Below, one piece after another: positions 1 to 7,936 of a stretch of 64,000 bases of DNA. How positions within the stretch are numbered: position 1 is the stretch's first letter; every line of letters starts with the position of its first letter. The notes beneath the pieces were generated by a model, which had not been told where the DNA came from, searched no databases, and worked only from the letters and a program-made list of their open reading frames with translations. Location of the stretch: NCBI GenBank assembly GCA_945877425.1, contig CAMCRZ010000002.1, forward strand, positions 62,001-126,000, given 5' to 3'. The DNA comes from an uncultured Treponema sp. GTDB taxonomy: Bacteria; Spirochaetota; Spirochaetia; Treponematales; Treponemataceae. A program made the position numbers and the translations under genes.

Positions 1-297
1 ATCTATTCCGTTTTCTATAACAAGAACAGAAGGCTCAAGACCTGCAGCACCTGCAATACCGTTTACAGCAATATCAGCGCCGGAATTTTTAATAAGATTT
101 TCTATTCCCTTAATGCCGTCTTCTGAAAAAACTGTTCCCTGACAATTAAATTCCCTGCACAAAGCTGCAACTTTTTCCCTTGAATTTCCTGCTGCAACTC
201 CGCAAATTTCAAATTTGCCGCTCATTTTTCGGGCAATGTCTAAAGTCTGACTTCCGATTGAACCTGTACAGCCTAAAACAAGAATTCTTTTTTTCAT
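1..297 (-). CDS. dxr: 1-deoxy-D-xylulose 5-phosphate reductoisomerase, N-terminal part (runs off the window)
   Basis: The first 99 codons are visible. They begin MKKRILVLGCTGSIGSQTLD, the N-terminal NADPH-binding motif of DXR (usually GSTGSIG; here a Cys replaces the first Ser). A second recognisable block, around NGIAGAAGLEP, matches the family's NAxVGAAGL region. DXR makes 2-C-methyl-D-erythritol 4-phosphate in the MEP isoprenoid pathway. The start codon directly abuts the stop codon of cdsA upstream, so the two are co-transcribed. The catalytic domain lies beyond the window edge, so completeness cannot be judged. Confidence 0.93.
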   Translation of the reverse strand, partial: MKKRILVLGCTGSIGSQTLDIARKMSGKFEICGVAAGNSREKVAALCREFNCQGTVFSEDGIKGIENLIKNSGADIAVNGIAGAAGLEPSVLVIENGID

Positions 298-1182
298 TTA
301 TTGTCCGTATCCGTACAAAATAGAAATTAAAAAGTAATAAACTGGAGCAGCCATTAAAATAGAATCAATTGAATCAAGAATTCCGCCTCTTCCAGGCATA
401 AGTGTTCCTGAATCTTTTACTCCGGTTGAACGCTTGAAAACAGATTCTGCCAGATCACCTATAATTGAAGCGGCTGCCATAAAAATGCCCAAAATAATTG
501 TCTTTACAATGCTTCCGTTAAAAATTATAGGCCAGCAGAAATATCCTATTAAACCAGCTGCAATAGAACCAATAAATCCGCCGAAAAATCCTACTAAACT
601 TTTATTAGGACTTGCCTTAACAATTCCCCTTGATTTTTTTCCAAAAAGCACTCCGAAAAACCATGCAAAACTGTCACAGAAGAAAACCATTAGTGCAAAA
701 ATGCTTATTAAAATGCTAGCATCTTTTGTTTTATAGTCAGTTATAAGTGTAAGTTTGGAAACAAAAGTAAAGAGAAAACCGCAGTAAGTTATAATAAAAA
801 TTGATGAAGCTATTTTCAGAATTGAATCGTCAAAACTCTGTGCCGTAAAAACTTCTGCAAAAAGGATTACTAGAACCGTAACAATGTATGCATAAGTTAC
901 AATCTCCGGACCGACAACGGCTTTTATATCAGTGAAAACCGTTAAAGTTGAATAAATCGCTGAAACTACAGGCAGAAATACGGCACAACTTACAACAAAA
1001 GGCTTCGATAAAAGCTTTGTCTTGCGGCTCATCATGTCGTACAATTCCATTGAACCTAAAAGAACCATGGATATTGCAAGGAAATGAAAGGGCAGGTGAT
1101 TGCATATATTAAGTAATACTAAAAGTAAAACTACGGGAATGCCAACTAAAAAAACGCCTAATCGTGATGCAAGTTTACTCAT
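298..1182 (-). CDS. cdsA: Phosphatidate cytidylyltransferase (CDP-diglyceride synthase)
   Basis: A 294-residue polytopic membrane protein with about eight hydrophobic segments. The CDP-diglyceride synthase signature sits near the C-terminus (about residues 247-275): FKRSTGVKDSG followed by PGRGGILDSIDS. The commonest form is PGHGGxLDRxDS, so the H-to-R and R-to-S changes are noted. It converts phosphatidic acid plus CTP to CDP-diacylglycerol for phospholipid synthesis at the inner membrane. It overlaps uppS by 4 bp and abuts dxr, in the common bacterial order frr-uppS-cdsA-dxr. Confidence 0.93.
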   Translation of the reverse strand: MSKLASRLGVFLVGIPVVLLLVLLNICNHLPFHFLAISMVLLGSMELYDMMSRKTKLLSKPFVVSCAVFLPVVSAIYSTLTVFTDIKAVVGPEIVTYAYIVTVLVILFAEVFTAQSFDDSILKIASSIFIITYCGFLFTFVSKLTLITDYKTKDASILISIFALMVFFCDSFAWFFGVLFGKKSRGIVKASPNKSLVGFFGGFIGSIAAGLIGYFCWPIIFNGSIVKTIILGIFMAAASIIGDLAESVFKRSTGVKDSGTLMPGRGGILDSIDSILMAAPVYYFLISILYGYGQ

Positions 1183-1904
1183 ACAGGTACAGCTCCAAAC
1201 CTTCTGTTACGATTTTTGAATTCCGCTAAATTGCTGAAAAATTCATCTTCTCTATAATCTGGCCAAAGTGTAGGAGAAAAAATCAATTCTGCATAAGCTG
1301 ATTTCCACATTAAAAAGTTACTGAGTCTTTTTTCACCGCCAGTTCGTATAAGAAGATCTACGTCCGGTAATTCAGGAAAATCAAAGTTATCAGAAACAGT
1401 TTTTTCCGTAATGTCATTTTCGCTTACGTTAGATTTGATTATTTTTTTTACACTTCGTATTATTTCGTCACGACCGCCATAATTTATAGCAAGATTTATA
1501 GTTAAGCCTGAAAAATCTTGCGTATCATTTTCGCAATCAAGAATATCTTTTTGAATATTTTCAGGAAGTCCTTTCCTGTCACCTAAAACTTTTACTCTGA
1601 TTTTATTTGCTTTATAAAAATCAAGCTCTTGAACAAGATGTTTATGAATAAGATTCATTAAAAATCCTACTTCATTTTGAGTACGTTTCCAGTTTTCTGT
1701 AGAAAAGACATACAGCGTCAAATACTTGATTCCTACATCAGAAGCAGCTTTTGCAATTTCTTTTGCCCGCTTTAAACCTTCTGAATGTCCGCTTGTACGC
1801 TGCATTTTTTTTTCTTTAGCCCACCTTCCGTTTCCGTCCATAATTATTGCAACATGGCATGGAAGTAAAGAAGGCGATGCTTTTAATGAGTTTAAATCTT
1901 CCAA
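1179..1904 (-). CDS. uppS: Isoprenyl transferase (undecaprenyl diphosphate synthase)
   Basis: A 241-residue cis-prenyltransferase, normal length for the family. Visible motifs are IIMDGNGRWA (catalytic Asp and Arg, about residues 21-30), SGHSEG with the conserved His, TLYVFSTENW, and the C-terminal RTGGEKRLSNFLMW and YAELIFSPTLWPDY blocks. It condenses isopentenyl diphosphate units onto farnesyl diphosphate to give the lipid carrier used by MurG and other envelope glycosyltransferases. It overlaps cdsA by 4 bp and follows frr after 3 bp, so it is part of the same operon. Confidence 0.95.
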   Translation of the reverse strand: MEDLNSLKASPSLLPCHVAIIMDGNGRWAKEKKMQRTSGHSEGLKRAKEIAKAASDVGIKYLTLYVFSTENWKRTQNEVGFLMNLIHKHLVQELDFYKANKIRVKVLGDRKGLPENIQKDILDCENDTQDFSGLTINLAINYGGRDEIIRSVKKIIKSNVSENDITEKTVSDNFDFPELPDVDLLIRTGGEKRLSNFLMWKSAYAELIFSPTLWPDYREDEFFSNLAEFKNRNRRFGAVPV

Positions 1905-1907
1905 AAT

Positions 1908-2447
1908 TTAGTCCATTATTTCTTTTTCTTTAGCGTCGTAAATTTTGTTGATTTCTTCTATATATTTGTCGGTAAGCTTCTGAAGTTTGTCAGTTTCAGT
2001 CTTTAACTGATCTTCTGTAAGTTCACCTGCTTTCTGCTGCTTTTTTAATTCATCGTTTCCGTCACGGCGAATGTTGCGGATAGTAGTTCTGTAATTTTCT
2101 GCAGTAGATTTTGCCTGTTTTACAAGCTCTTTTCTTCTTTCTGCAGTAAGAGGAGGAATTGCAATTCTTATAACTTTTCCATCGTTGCTAGGATTTAATC
2201 CAAGTTCAGCTTTTTGAATGGCTTTTTCAATAGCACCAATAAGTGATTTGTCAAAAGGAGATACAACAATCATGCGGGCTTCTGGAATAGATATTGTTCC
2301 AACTTGAGCAAGCGGAGTAGGTGTTCCATAATAATCAACGCGAACTTTATCAAAAATAGAAGCACTTGCTCTTCCTGTTCTAATTGATTTGTATTCGTCC
2401 TTTAAAGAATTAACTGTTTTTTCCATACGGCTTTCATTGTCTGCCAT
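1908..2447 (-). CDS. frr: Ribosome recycling factor
   Basis: About 179 residues when started at the ATG at 2447, which has a strong AGGAGG Shine-Dalgarno just upstream on the minus strand. A longer in-frame extension to 2489 lacks such support. The product starts MADNESRMEKTVNSLKDE and contains the RRF hallmarks RTGRAS, YYGTPTPLAQVGTISIPE and RIAIPPLTAERRKELVKQAK. RRF works with EF-G to split post-termination ribosomes. It sits between tsf and uppS; pyrH, which often lies between tsf and frr in bacteria, is absent here. Confidence 0.95.
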   Translation of the reverse strand: MADNESRMEKTVNSLKDEYKSIRTGRASASIFDKVRVDYYGTPTPLAQVGTISIPEARMIVVSPFDKSLIGAIEKAIQKAELGLNPSNDGKVIRIAIPPLTAERRKELVKQAKSTAENYRTTIRNIRRDGNDELKKQQKAGELTEDQLKTETDKLQKLTDKYIEEINKIYDAKEKEIMD

Positions 2448-2535
2448 AATTGTCCTCCTGAAAAACTGATGTAAGTATTTAAAACACAAAGACGACCTGT
2501 AATGAAACCATTTCAGATCGTCATTTGAAAATAAA

Positions 2536-3369
2536 TTATTTTCCTAAAAGAAGAAGGTTGATTTCACCGAAAGAAAGTTCAGCTCCGGCTTCCTTACCAA
2601 CTTCTGCTAATTTTGCTGTAACAGATTTTTTGTCATCTTTTACAAACATCTGGTCAACAAAACAGATTTCTGCAAGGTGCTTGTTAACTTTTCCCTGAAG
2701 AATTCCATCTTTAACATTTTCTGGTTTAGAAGCCATTTTTGGATCCTGATCCATCTGTGCCTTAAAGATTTCTTTCTGTTCGTCAATATAAGACTGAGGA
2801 ACATCTTCTTTCTTAATGTAAGAAGGTGTAAATGCTGCAAGGTGCATACAACAATCACGTGCAAATTCTTTAACAGAATCAGCTGTAGAGCCTTTAACGA
2901 TTGTAACTGCTGCTGTTTTGAAGTCAGAGTGAATGTAAATTCCTGCAACTGAATTTTCAGGAACATCAATTACCTGAATTTTTGCAAGAGACATATTTTC
3001 TCTTGTACGTGTAGCAAAGTCAAGAAGAACATCAGAAAGTTCTTTTTCAATCTTTGTGTAGCCTTTTGCAAAAATTTCATCAAGGATTTTTTCACCGCAG
3101 GCAATGAATTCCTGGTTTTTAGCAACGAAGTCTGTTTCGCAAACTAATTCAACAACTGCAACTTTATTTCCTTCCTGACGGATGAAAATGCGTCCTTCAG
3201 AAGTTGCTCTTTCAGCTCTTTTTGCAACAGCAGCAAGTCCTTTTTCTTTAAGGAGTTTTGCAGCAGCCTCAAAGTCACCGTTAGTATCAACAAGTGCTTT
3301 TTTACAATCCATCATACCTGCGCCAGTCTGTTCACGCAAGTCTTTAACCATAGAAGCTGTAATAGCCAT
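2536..3369 (-). CDS. tsf: Translation elongation factor Ts
   Basis: 277 residues. The N-terminal UBA-like domain holds VKDLREQTGAGMMDCKKAL (about residues 8-26), followed by the conserved CETDFVAKN segment that contacts EF-Tu (about residues 77-85). The central and C-terminal dimerisation regions follow. EF-Ts exchanges GDP for GTP on EF-Tu. It lies 14 bp downstream of rpsB and 88 bp upstream of the frr start in a single minus-strand operon. Confidence 0.96.
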   Translation of the reverse strand: MAITASMVKDLREQTGAGMMDCKKALVDTNGDFEAAAKLLKEKGLAAVAKRAERATSEGRIFIRQEGNKVAVVELVCETDFVAKNQEFIACGEKILDEIFAKGYTKIEKELSDVLLDFATRTRENMSLAKIQVIDVPENSVAGIYIHSDFKTAAVTIVKGSTADSVKEFARDCCMHLAAFTPSYIKKEDVPQSYIDEQKEIFKAQMDQDPKMASKPENVKDGILQGKVNKHLAEICFVDQMFVKDDKKSVTAKLAEVGKEAGAELSFGEINLLLLGK

Positions 3370-3383
3370 CGTATTTCTCCAAA

Positions 3384-4253
3384 TTATTTGTTATAGATTT
3401 TGTCTTCGTCAACGAAATCCTGTTCATCTTTTCTATCTGCTTCTACATCTTCTTCTTTAGTTTCTGTAGCTTCGTAGTTAGAATAATCAACAATTTCTTC
3501 GTCTTCTTTCTTTGTAGATGCATCTGTTCTGATTTCATCATCTTCAAGGTTTTCAATAACTTTAAGTCCCTGATCATTGTTTGCTTCAAGAACAGCATTT
3601 GCCATAACTGAAGTAAAGAGAGAAATTGCACGGATTGCGTCGTCGTTTCCAGGAATTGGATAGTCAATGCCTTCTGGGTTACAGTTTGTATCAACTACAG
3701 CAACAATAGGAATTCCCATGCGGCGTGCTTCTGCAACTGCAATCTGTTCTTTGTGTGTATCAATAATGAAGATAACTCCAGGAAGTTCCTTCATTTCTTT
3801 CATACCACCGTAATTTTTTGTAAGCTTTTCTTTTTCTTTAAGAAGATTTGCAACTTCTTTTTTTGTAAGCTGCTCGAAAGTTCCGTCAACTTCCATCTTT
3901 TCAATTTTCTTAAGGCGTAAAAGTGATTTTTTGATTGTAGAAAAGTTTGTAAGTGTTCCACCAAGCCAGCGGCTGTTTACGTAGAACTGACCGCAGCGCT
4001 GTGCTTCTTTAGCAATAGACTGCTGAGCCTGTTTTTTTGTTCCTACGAAAAGAACTGTTTTTCCAGAAGCAACTACTTTGCGGATAATGTCGTAGCTGTC
4101 TTTAATAGCAGAAACTGTTTTCTGCAAATCGATGATGTGGATTCCGTTTCTTGAAGCAAAAATGTACTTCTTCATACGTGGATCCCAACGCTTTACCTGA
4201 TGTCCGAAGTGTACTCCAGACTCAAGAAGACTTTTCATGGTTACAACTGCCAT
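3384..4253 (-). CDS. rpsB: 30S ribosomal protein S2
   Basis: About 289 residues starting [19 protein letters not shown] at the ATG at 4253, preceded by a GAAGGAG Shine-Dalgarno. A GTG fifteen bases further upstream overlaps that site and is unlikely to be the start. Family motifs include [26 protein letters not shown] and [10 protein letters not shown]. After about residue 235 there is an acidic Glu/Asp-rich tail of roughly 50 residues, longer than in E. coli S2. The gene heads the tsf-frr-uppS-cdsA-dxr operon and follows a structured leader. Confidence 0.96.
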   Translation of the reverse strand: MAVVTMKSLLESGVHFGHQVKRWDPRMKKYIFASRNGIHIIDLQKTVSAIKDSYDIIRKVVASGKTVLFVGTKKQAQQSIAKEAQRCGQFYVNSRWLGGTLTNFSTIKKSLLRLKKIEKMEVDGTFEQLTKKEVANLLKEKEKLTKNYGGMKEMKELPGVIFIIDTHKEQIAVAEARRMGIPIVAVVDTNCNPEGIDYPIPGNDDAIRAISLFTSVMANAVLEANNDQGLKVIENLEDDEIRTDASTKKEDEEIVDYSNYEATETKEEDVEADRKDEQDFVDEDKIYNK

Positions 4254-4415
4254 GATTAACTCCTTCACCGGAAAAACTTAAAAATAAAGGTTTACTTTAT
4301 CAGGTTTTTCCATCTAACCTTATTTCTCGTGACTGATTTTTCAGCCCGGAAGATTTCGAAACACATCTCTTGACCAACAGTCAGAATTAATGTGTCCGGC
4401 AGAAATTTTCGCTTA
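4254..4415 (-). promoter_or_regulatory. Structured 5' leader of rpsB (candidate autoregulatory RNA)
   Basis: On the minus strand, the 160 nt between maf and rpsB contain two nested stem-loops. The one next to the Shine-Dalgarno has an outer 8-bp perfect stem (plus-strand 4270-4277 with 4304-4311) and an inner 6-bp perfect stem (4284-4289 with 4295-4300). The one further upstream has ACACAT (4361-4366) pairing with ATGTGT (4390-4395), an inner TGAC/GTCA, and enclosing GC-rich arms near 4344-4349 and 4396-4400. The position suggests translational feedback by S2; this is inference. Confidence 0.5.
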
Positions 4416-5006
4416 CTACTTAGTAAACTGGTAATTCTGCTCTACTAGCATATCATAAAGTTCGTGAATAGGCAAGCCCATTATGGAACTCTCTGTGCCT
4501 TCTATTTTTGAGATGAAAATTGAAGCCAGGCCCTGTATTTTGTAACCGCCGGCTGCTCCATGCCATTCATTTGTGTTTATGTACCATTCAATTGTGTCTT
4601 CAGAAATTTCTGCAAAAGTTACTTTGTTAATGCTTGTTCTTGATGTAAAGTCGTGGAGTTTTCCGTTGTAAAGTACAATTCCTGTTATTACTTTATGGGT
4701 TGTGCCGGAAAGTTCCCGCAAAAAATCAGATGCTTCCTGCGGAGATTTAGGCTTTCCGTATATTTTTCCACGCTGATAGATTATTGTGTCTGCACCTAAA
4801 ATCCAGCCCACTTCCTGATTGTTTGTAAGCCTTCTTGCTACAGCTTCAACTTTTTTTGCTGCAAGATATTCTGGTGCTTCTGTAGCTCCTATTTCTTCAG
4901 GAATGATTTCTTCTATGTCAGCAGGTACAACTGCATAGGGAATGTTCATGCGTTTTAAGATTTCTTGTCTTCTTGGTGAAGAAGATGCTAAAATTATTGG
5001 TTCCAT
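4416..5006 (-). CDS. maf: Maf-family nucleoside triphosphate pyrophosphatase
   Basis: A 196-residue Maf/HAM1-like protein. It starts MEPIILASSSPRRQEIL, the classic Maf N-terminal signature (SxSPRR), and continues with the AxKKVEAVA and GADTIIYQ blocks and the GTTHKVITGI segment. Maf proteins hydrolyse non-canonical or excess nucleotides (dTTP/UTP or m7GTP in characterised members) and have been linked to septum control. It precedes rpsB on the same strand after about 160 nt. No good Shine-Dalgarno is visible. Confidence 0.92.
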   Translation of the reverse strand: MEPIILASSSPRRQEILKRMNIPYAVVPADIEEIIPEEIGATEAPEYLAAKKVEAVARRLTNNQEVGWILGADTIIYQRGKIYGKPKSPQEASDFLRELSGTTHKVITGIVLYNGKLHDFTSRTSINKVTFAEISEDTIEWYINTNEWHGAAGGYKIQGLASIFISKIEGTESSIMGLPIHELYDMLVEQNYQFTK

Positions 5007-5012
5007 AATTGA

Positions 5013-5039
5013 TTGACTTTATTCTGTTTTAGTTATAAT
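5013..5039 (+). promoter_or_regulatory. Promoter of tRNA-Arg
   Basis: A -35-like TTGACT (5013-5018) and a perfect -10 TATAAT (5034-5039) lie 12 nt before the mature tRNA-Arg 5' end. The 15-nt spacer is short; TTGATT at 5009 would give 19 nt. Confidence 0.55.
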
Positions 5040-5051
5040 GTGTTTCCGTTT

Positions 5052-5125
5052 GAGAGATTAGTTCAATTGGATAGAGCGTTGGCCTCCGGAGCCGAAGGTT
5101 GTGAGTTCAAATCTCATATCTCTCA
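5052..5125 (+). tRNA. tRNA-Arg (anticodon CCG)
   Basis: A 74-nt cloverleaf. The acceptor stem GAGAGAT/ATCTCTC is perfect. The D arm is GTTC...GAGC. The anticodon stem TTGGC/GCCGA carries the loop CTCCGGA, giving anticodon CCG, which reads the rare codon CGG. The T arm GTGAG/CTCAT holds TTCAAAT. The discriminator base is A and CCA is not encoded. Confidence 0.95.
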
Positions 5126-5130
5126 TTACA

Positions 5131-5171
5131 AAAAAAGCAAACCTTTGTGTAAGAAGAGGTTTGCTTTTTTT
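5131..5171 (+). terminator. Rho-independent terminator after tRNA-Arg
   Basis: A 14-bp stem made of AAAAAAGCAAACCT (5131-5144) and its complement (5157-5170), followed by T residues. The A/T flanks make it symmetrical, so it may also end the minus-strand gene at 5206-5949. Confidence 0.9.
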
Positions 5172-5205
5172 TATTTCTATTTTCTTGTAACAATTTAATT
5201 TTAAG

Positions 5206-5949
5206 CTATTTGTCAGAACCGCCGGAATTAGAACCTGTACTTCCTGACTGAAGCTTTTTCATAAGATCACGTGCCCTTGTCCTTACAGGAGTAACGTACT
5301 TGTAGTTAGTTGCAATTTCTCCGATAGACTGAATCATTGCATTTCTGTCCTGAACAGTAGGAGCAAGCTTTTCGTAAGCATTAAGGATTTCCAGTGCAAG
5401 GGAACTTGTAGGATTTACTGCAGCATATTTTCTCTGTACAAATTCAATCATCTGTACAACTTCATCGTTTTCGTTAATTCCGATATTTCCAAGAGAACGG
5501 ATGGCTGCTGTAACAACCATTGGTTCTTTGTCTTCGTTTGCAATTCCTACGAGAGTATTTTTTGATTCTTCAGTAGGGATTTCTCCAAGAAGATCACAGG
5601 CTTTTGCACGAATGTCAGGATAATTGTTTGAAAGGCGTCCGTTTGTTCTTGAAAGCTTTTTAACTCCTTCACCGGCAAGTCCGTCAAGTGCTTTTACCAT
5701 TTCTGGGGAAGTTCTACCTTCACTTATTGCAGATTCAAGATATTGAAGAGCAATAAATTTATTATCGTAATCATCTGAAGTTGCAAGTTCCGTAATAATT
5801 ACATCTTCAACATTGCTTAAATAATCCTGTTCAACTGTTGTTTCCGAGCGTTTATTTTCTTGAGTCTTTACATCCTGTGACTGTGCAAGACCGGCAGCAG
5901 AAATAATAAAAGAGCAGGCGAATAAAGCTGCAATTTTAGAAAGTTTCAT
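5206..5949 (-). CDS. Exported HEAT-repeat-like protein
   Basis: A 247-residue protein with an N-terminal signal peptide (KLSKIAALFACSFIISAAG, predicted cleavage near AQS). The rest is alpha-helical with helix pairs typical of HEAT repeats, such as DIRAKACDLLGEI and PMVVTAAIRSLGNIG. The C-terminus is a Gly/Ser-rich tail. A good GGAGG Shine-Dalgarno precedes the start. HEAT arrays act as protein-binding scaffolds; the partner and role here are unknown. Another exported repeat protein of similar style lies at 22540-23697. Confidence 0.7.
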   Translation of the reverse strand: MKLSKIAALFACSFIISAAGLAQSQDVKTQENKRSETTVEQDYLSNVEDVIITELATSDDYDNKFIALQYLESAISEGRTSPEMVKALDGLAGEGVKKLSRTNGRLSNNYPDIRAKACDLLGEIPTEESKNTLVGIANEDKEPMVVTAAIRSLGNIGINENDEVVQMIEFVQRKYAAVNPTSSLALEILNAYEKLAPTVQDRNAMIQSIGEIATNYKYVTPVRTRARDLMKKLQSGSTGSNSGGSDK

Positions 5950-6012
5950 TTAAAATCCTCCAAAAGTATTCCTAAGTGTACAACATTAATAGTAAAAAAT
6001 CAATCTAATATT

Positions 6013-6576
6013 TTATTCTGAAAGGGGCGGAAGGTGAATTTTCCATTGTCCGTTGATTTTCTGGAAGTTATAGTAAATTGTATCTCTGTTTTCGTCAATC
6101 TGAACGGCTTTAACTAAATTTTCAGTTTCGTAACGGATTTCGTCTATAGTGCGTCCTACTCTTGACGGAACAAAAACGTGAACGAAATAGTCCTTAAGGT
6201 TGTTGAGCCTTAATCCTTTTATAGGAAGTCTGGCTGCAGCTTTCTGAAGGTTGCTTTTTTTAGACCAGTATTCAATGCTTTCACGATCAACGTATTTAAT
6301 CCATGCATCGTAGTTAAAATCTTTCATAATTTCATCAAGTTCAGAAATCAATTTCATAACCTGCTTTTTGTCTTCCTTGAAAACGTCAATTGAAACGTTA
6401 ACTTCTGCTGTAGAACGGAGAAATTCTTCCTCTTCTGCAGAAAGTTCGGCAGGCTGTTCTTCCTGTATTTCAATTTGATTGGTTTCAACAGGTGCAACTG
6501 GATCAACTTCTGTAGTAGAGCAGGATAATAAACCGGCTCCCAATGATATTAAAAATAAAATTTCAATCTTTTTCAT
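6013..6576 (-). CDS. Lipoprotein of unknown function
   Basis: A 187-residue protein whose N-terminus (MKKIEILFLISLGAGLLSC) is a lipoprotein signal peptide with lipobox LLSC, so Cys19 is the predicted lipidated residue. An acidic Glu-rich linker (about residues 30-55) precedes a compact alpha/beta region. The C-terminal YYNFQKINGQWKIHLP resembles the last strands of SnoaL/NTF2-like folds, which is only a suggestion. The gene has a clear promoter whose -10 lies 6 nt from the ATG. Confidence 0.65.
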   Translation of the reverse strand: MKKIEILFLISLGAGLLSCSTTEVDPVAPVETNQIEIQEEQPAELSAEEEEFLRSTAEVNVSIDVFKEDKKQVMKLISELDEIMKDFNYDAWIKYVDRESIEYWSKKSNLQKAAARLPIKGLRLNNLKDYFVHVFVPSRVGRTIDEIRYETENLVKAVQIDENRDTIYYNFQKINGQWKIHLPPLSE

Positions 6577-6582
6577 AGTTGA

Positions 6583-6611
6583 ATAATAATACTTATAAAA
6601 GTTTCCGTCAA
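6583..6611 (-). promoter_or_regulatory. Promoter of the 6013-6576 lipoprotein gene, leaderless type
   Basis: On the minus strand, TTGACG (plus-strand 6606-6611), a 17-nt spacer and TATTAT (6583-6588), followed by only 6 nt before the ATG at 6576. Transcription should begin at or next to the start codon, and no Shine-Dalgarno is present. Confidence 0.65.
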
Positions 6612-6618
6612 TTTTTTA

Positions 6619-6647
6619 TTGAGAAAAGATTGATTTTCTGCCATATT
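6619..6647 (+). promoter_or_regulatory. Promoter of coaD
   Basis: TTGAGA (6619-6624), 17-nt spacer, CATATT (6642-6647), 37 nt ahead of the coaD ATG. It is divergent from, and adjacent to, the lipoprotein promoter. Confidence 0.5.
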
Positions 6648-6684
6648 AATCTTGATTTATCTGAATGAATTAAGGGGTTTTTAG

Positions 6685-7173
6685 ATGGCAGTTGCTGTTT
6701 TTCCAGGCACTTTTGATCCGCCGACTTACGGACATTTAAATATCATAAAGAGGGCAAGCAGCCTTTTTGACAGAATCGATGTAGTAGTTTCAATCAATCC
6801 TGATAAAAAAACGCTTTTTACTGATGATGAAAGAGTGGAACTTCTTGAAAAGCTTACGGCGTCAATTCCCAATGTTTCCGTTCACAAATGGACAGGGCTT
6901 GTTGTTGATTACTGTAAAAAAGCCGGTTCTAAAGTTCTTTTGAGAGGAATAAGGAATTCCCTTGATTTTTCTTATGAGTTTGACCTTTCCCTTGTAAATC
7001 ATTCGCTGAATTCAGAAGTGGAAACACTGTTTCTTCCTACAGAGCAGAAATATTTCCTTATCAGAAGCAGCAGCATTAAGGAACTTGCACGTTTTAACGG
7101 TGACATAAGCGAAATGGTTCCTGAGTGTGTAGAAAAAGCTTTACGGGAAAAGTATAATAGTAAAAACCAGTGA
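6685..7173 (+). CDS. coaD: Phosphopantetheine adenylyltransferase
   Basis: 162 residues, the normal PPAT length. The nucleotidyltransferase motif GTFDPPTYGH (about residues 8-17) carries the catalytic His. Other family blocks are LLRGIRNSLDFSYEFDLSLVNHSL and the C-terminal IRSSSIKELARFNGDIS. The enzyme converts 4'-phosphopantetheine plus ATP to dephospho-CoA, the penultimate CoA step. An AAGGGG Shine-Dalgarno precedes the ATG. Confidence 0.96.
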   Translation: MAVAVFPGTFDPPTYGHLNIIKRASSLFDRIDVVVSINPDKKTLFTDDERVELLEKLTASIPNVSVHKWTGLVVDYCKKAGSKVLLRGIRNSLDFSYEFDLSLVNHSLNSEVETLFLPTEQKYFLIRSSSIKELARFNGDISEMVPECVEKALREKYNSKNQ

Positions 7174-7284
7174 GTTCAGCTTTTATTTAAACTTGCAGTT
7201 AAATCTTCTGATGTTTTGGTGATGATTTGCTGATGTTTTAAAATGTCATTTTGACAAAAAGTGTAATTTTGTTAAGAAAAATTA

Positions 7285-7346
7285 TTGACATTTATTTCAA
7301 ATACATTTTATAATAATTGACAAGAAATAGGAATCTGTAGTAATAT
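7285..7346 (+). promoter_or_regulatory. Tandem promoters for rpmF-acpP
   Basis: The first promoter is TTGACA (7285-7290), 18 nt, TATAAT (7309-7314). The second is TTGACA (7317-7322), 18 nt, TAATAT (7341-7346). Both -35 boxes are perfect, as expected for highly expressed genes. The rest of 7174-7395 shows no other feature. Confidence 0.75.
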
Positions 7347-7395
7347 TGCTTCCGTTATACAGACGACTAAAAAAATTATAGCGAGGTTATATATT

Positions 7396-7581
7396 ATGGC
7401 AGTACCTAGATCAAAAGTTTCAAAGGCCGTAACTAAAAGAAGACGCGGTGTTAATATGCACCTTGAAACACCACATTTAGTAGAATGTGCTAACTGTGGA
7501 AACCTTGTACTTCAGCATCACGTTTGTCAGAAGTGTGGTTTCTACCGTGGACGTCAGGTTATTACACCAGAAGTTAAATAA
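7396..7581 (+). CDS. rpmF: 50S ribosomal protein L32
   Basis: A 61-residue basic protein, MAVPRSKVSKAVTKRRRG at the N-terminus, with the zinc-binding pairs CANC and CQKC (about residues 32-46) of the zinc-containing L32 type. It is followed 30 bp later by acpP, the rpmF-lipid gene linkage common in bacteria. An AGCGAGG-type Shine-Dalgarno precedes the ATG. Confidence 0.95.
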   Translation: MAVPRSKVSKAVTKRRRGVNMHLETPHLVECANCGNLVLQHHVCQKCGFYRGRQVITPEVK

Positions 7582-7611
7582 TTTTAGTTATAGCAATTAC
7601 AGGAGAAAACT

Positions 7612-7848
7612 ATGGACGAATTATTTGAAAAAATGCAGAAACTTATTGCTGAAAAGTTTGAACTTGATCCAGCAAAGGTAACAATGGAAGCAACATTCCG
7701 TGGAGATCTTGGAGCAGACAGCCTTGATACTTATGAATTGATTTATGCAATTGAAGAAGAACTTGGCGTAAAAATCCCTGATGAAGAAGCAGGAAAATTT
7801 GAAACTGTAAAAGATGCATACGAATACATCAAGTCACAGCAGAAATAA
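7612..7848 (+). CDS. acpP: Acyl carrier protein
   Basis: A 78-residue acidic protein with the phosphopantetheine attachment motif GADSLDTYEL (Ser about residue 38). The usual motif is DSLDTVEL; the Tyr is a mild variation. It carries acyl chains through type II fatty acid synthesis and needs the CoA pathway that includes CoaD nearby. It is preceded by an AGGAG Shine-Dalgarno and followed by a strong terminator. Confidence 0.96.
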   Translation: MDELFEKMQKLIAEKFELDPAKVTMEATFRGDLGADSLDTYELIYAIEEELGVKIPDEEAGKFETVKDAYEYIKSQQK

Positions 7849-7883
7849 GTTTTAAATAATTCGATTATTTATCTTATTGTCAG

Positions 7884-7914
7884 AAAGCACGGTACTTTTT
7901 ACTGTGCTTTTTTT
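7884..7914 (+). terminator. Rho-independent terminator after acpP
   Basis: The stem AGCACGGTA/TACTGTGCT (9 bp with one G-T pair) with loop CTTTT is followed by a run of T residues. Confidence 0.9.
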
Positions 7915-7936
7915 ATTTTAAATGTATACTTTTTAT

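Noticed and set aside
2640..2969. 109-codon ORF within tsf
   Set aside because: Out-of-frame shadow of EF-Ts.
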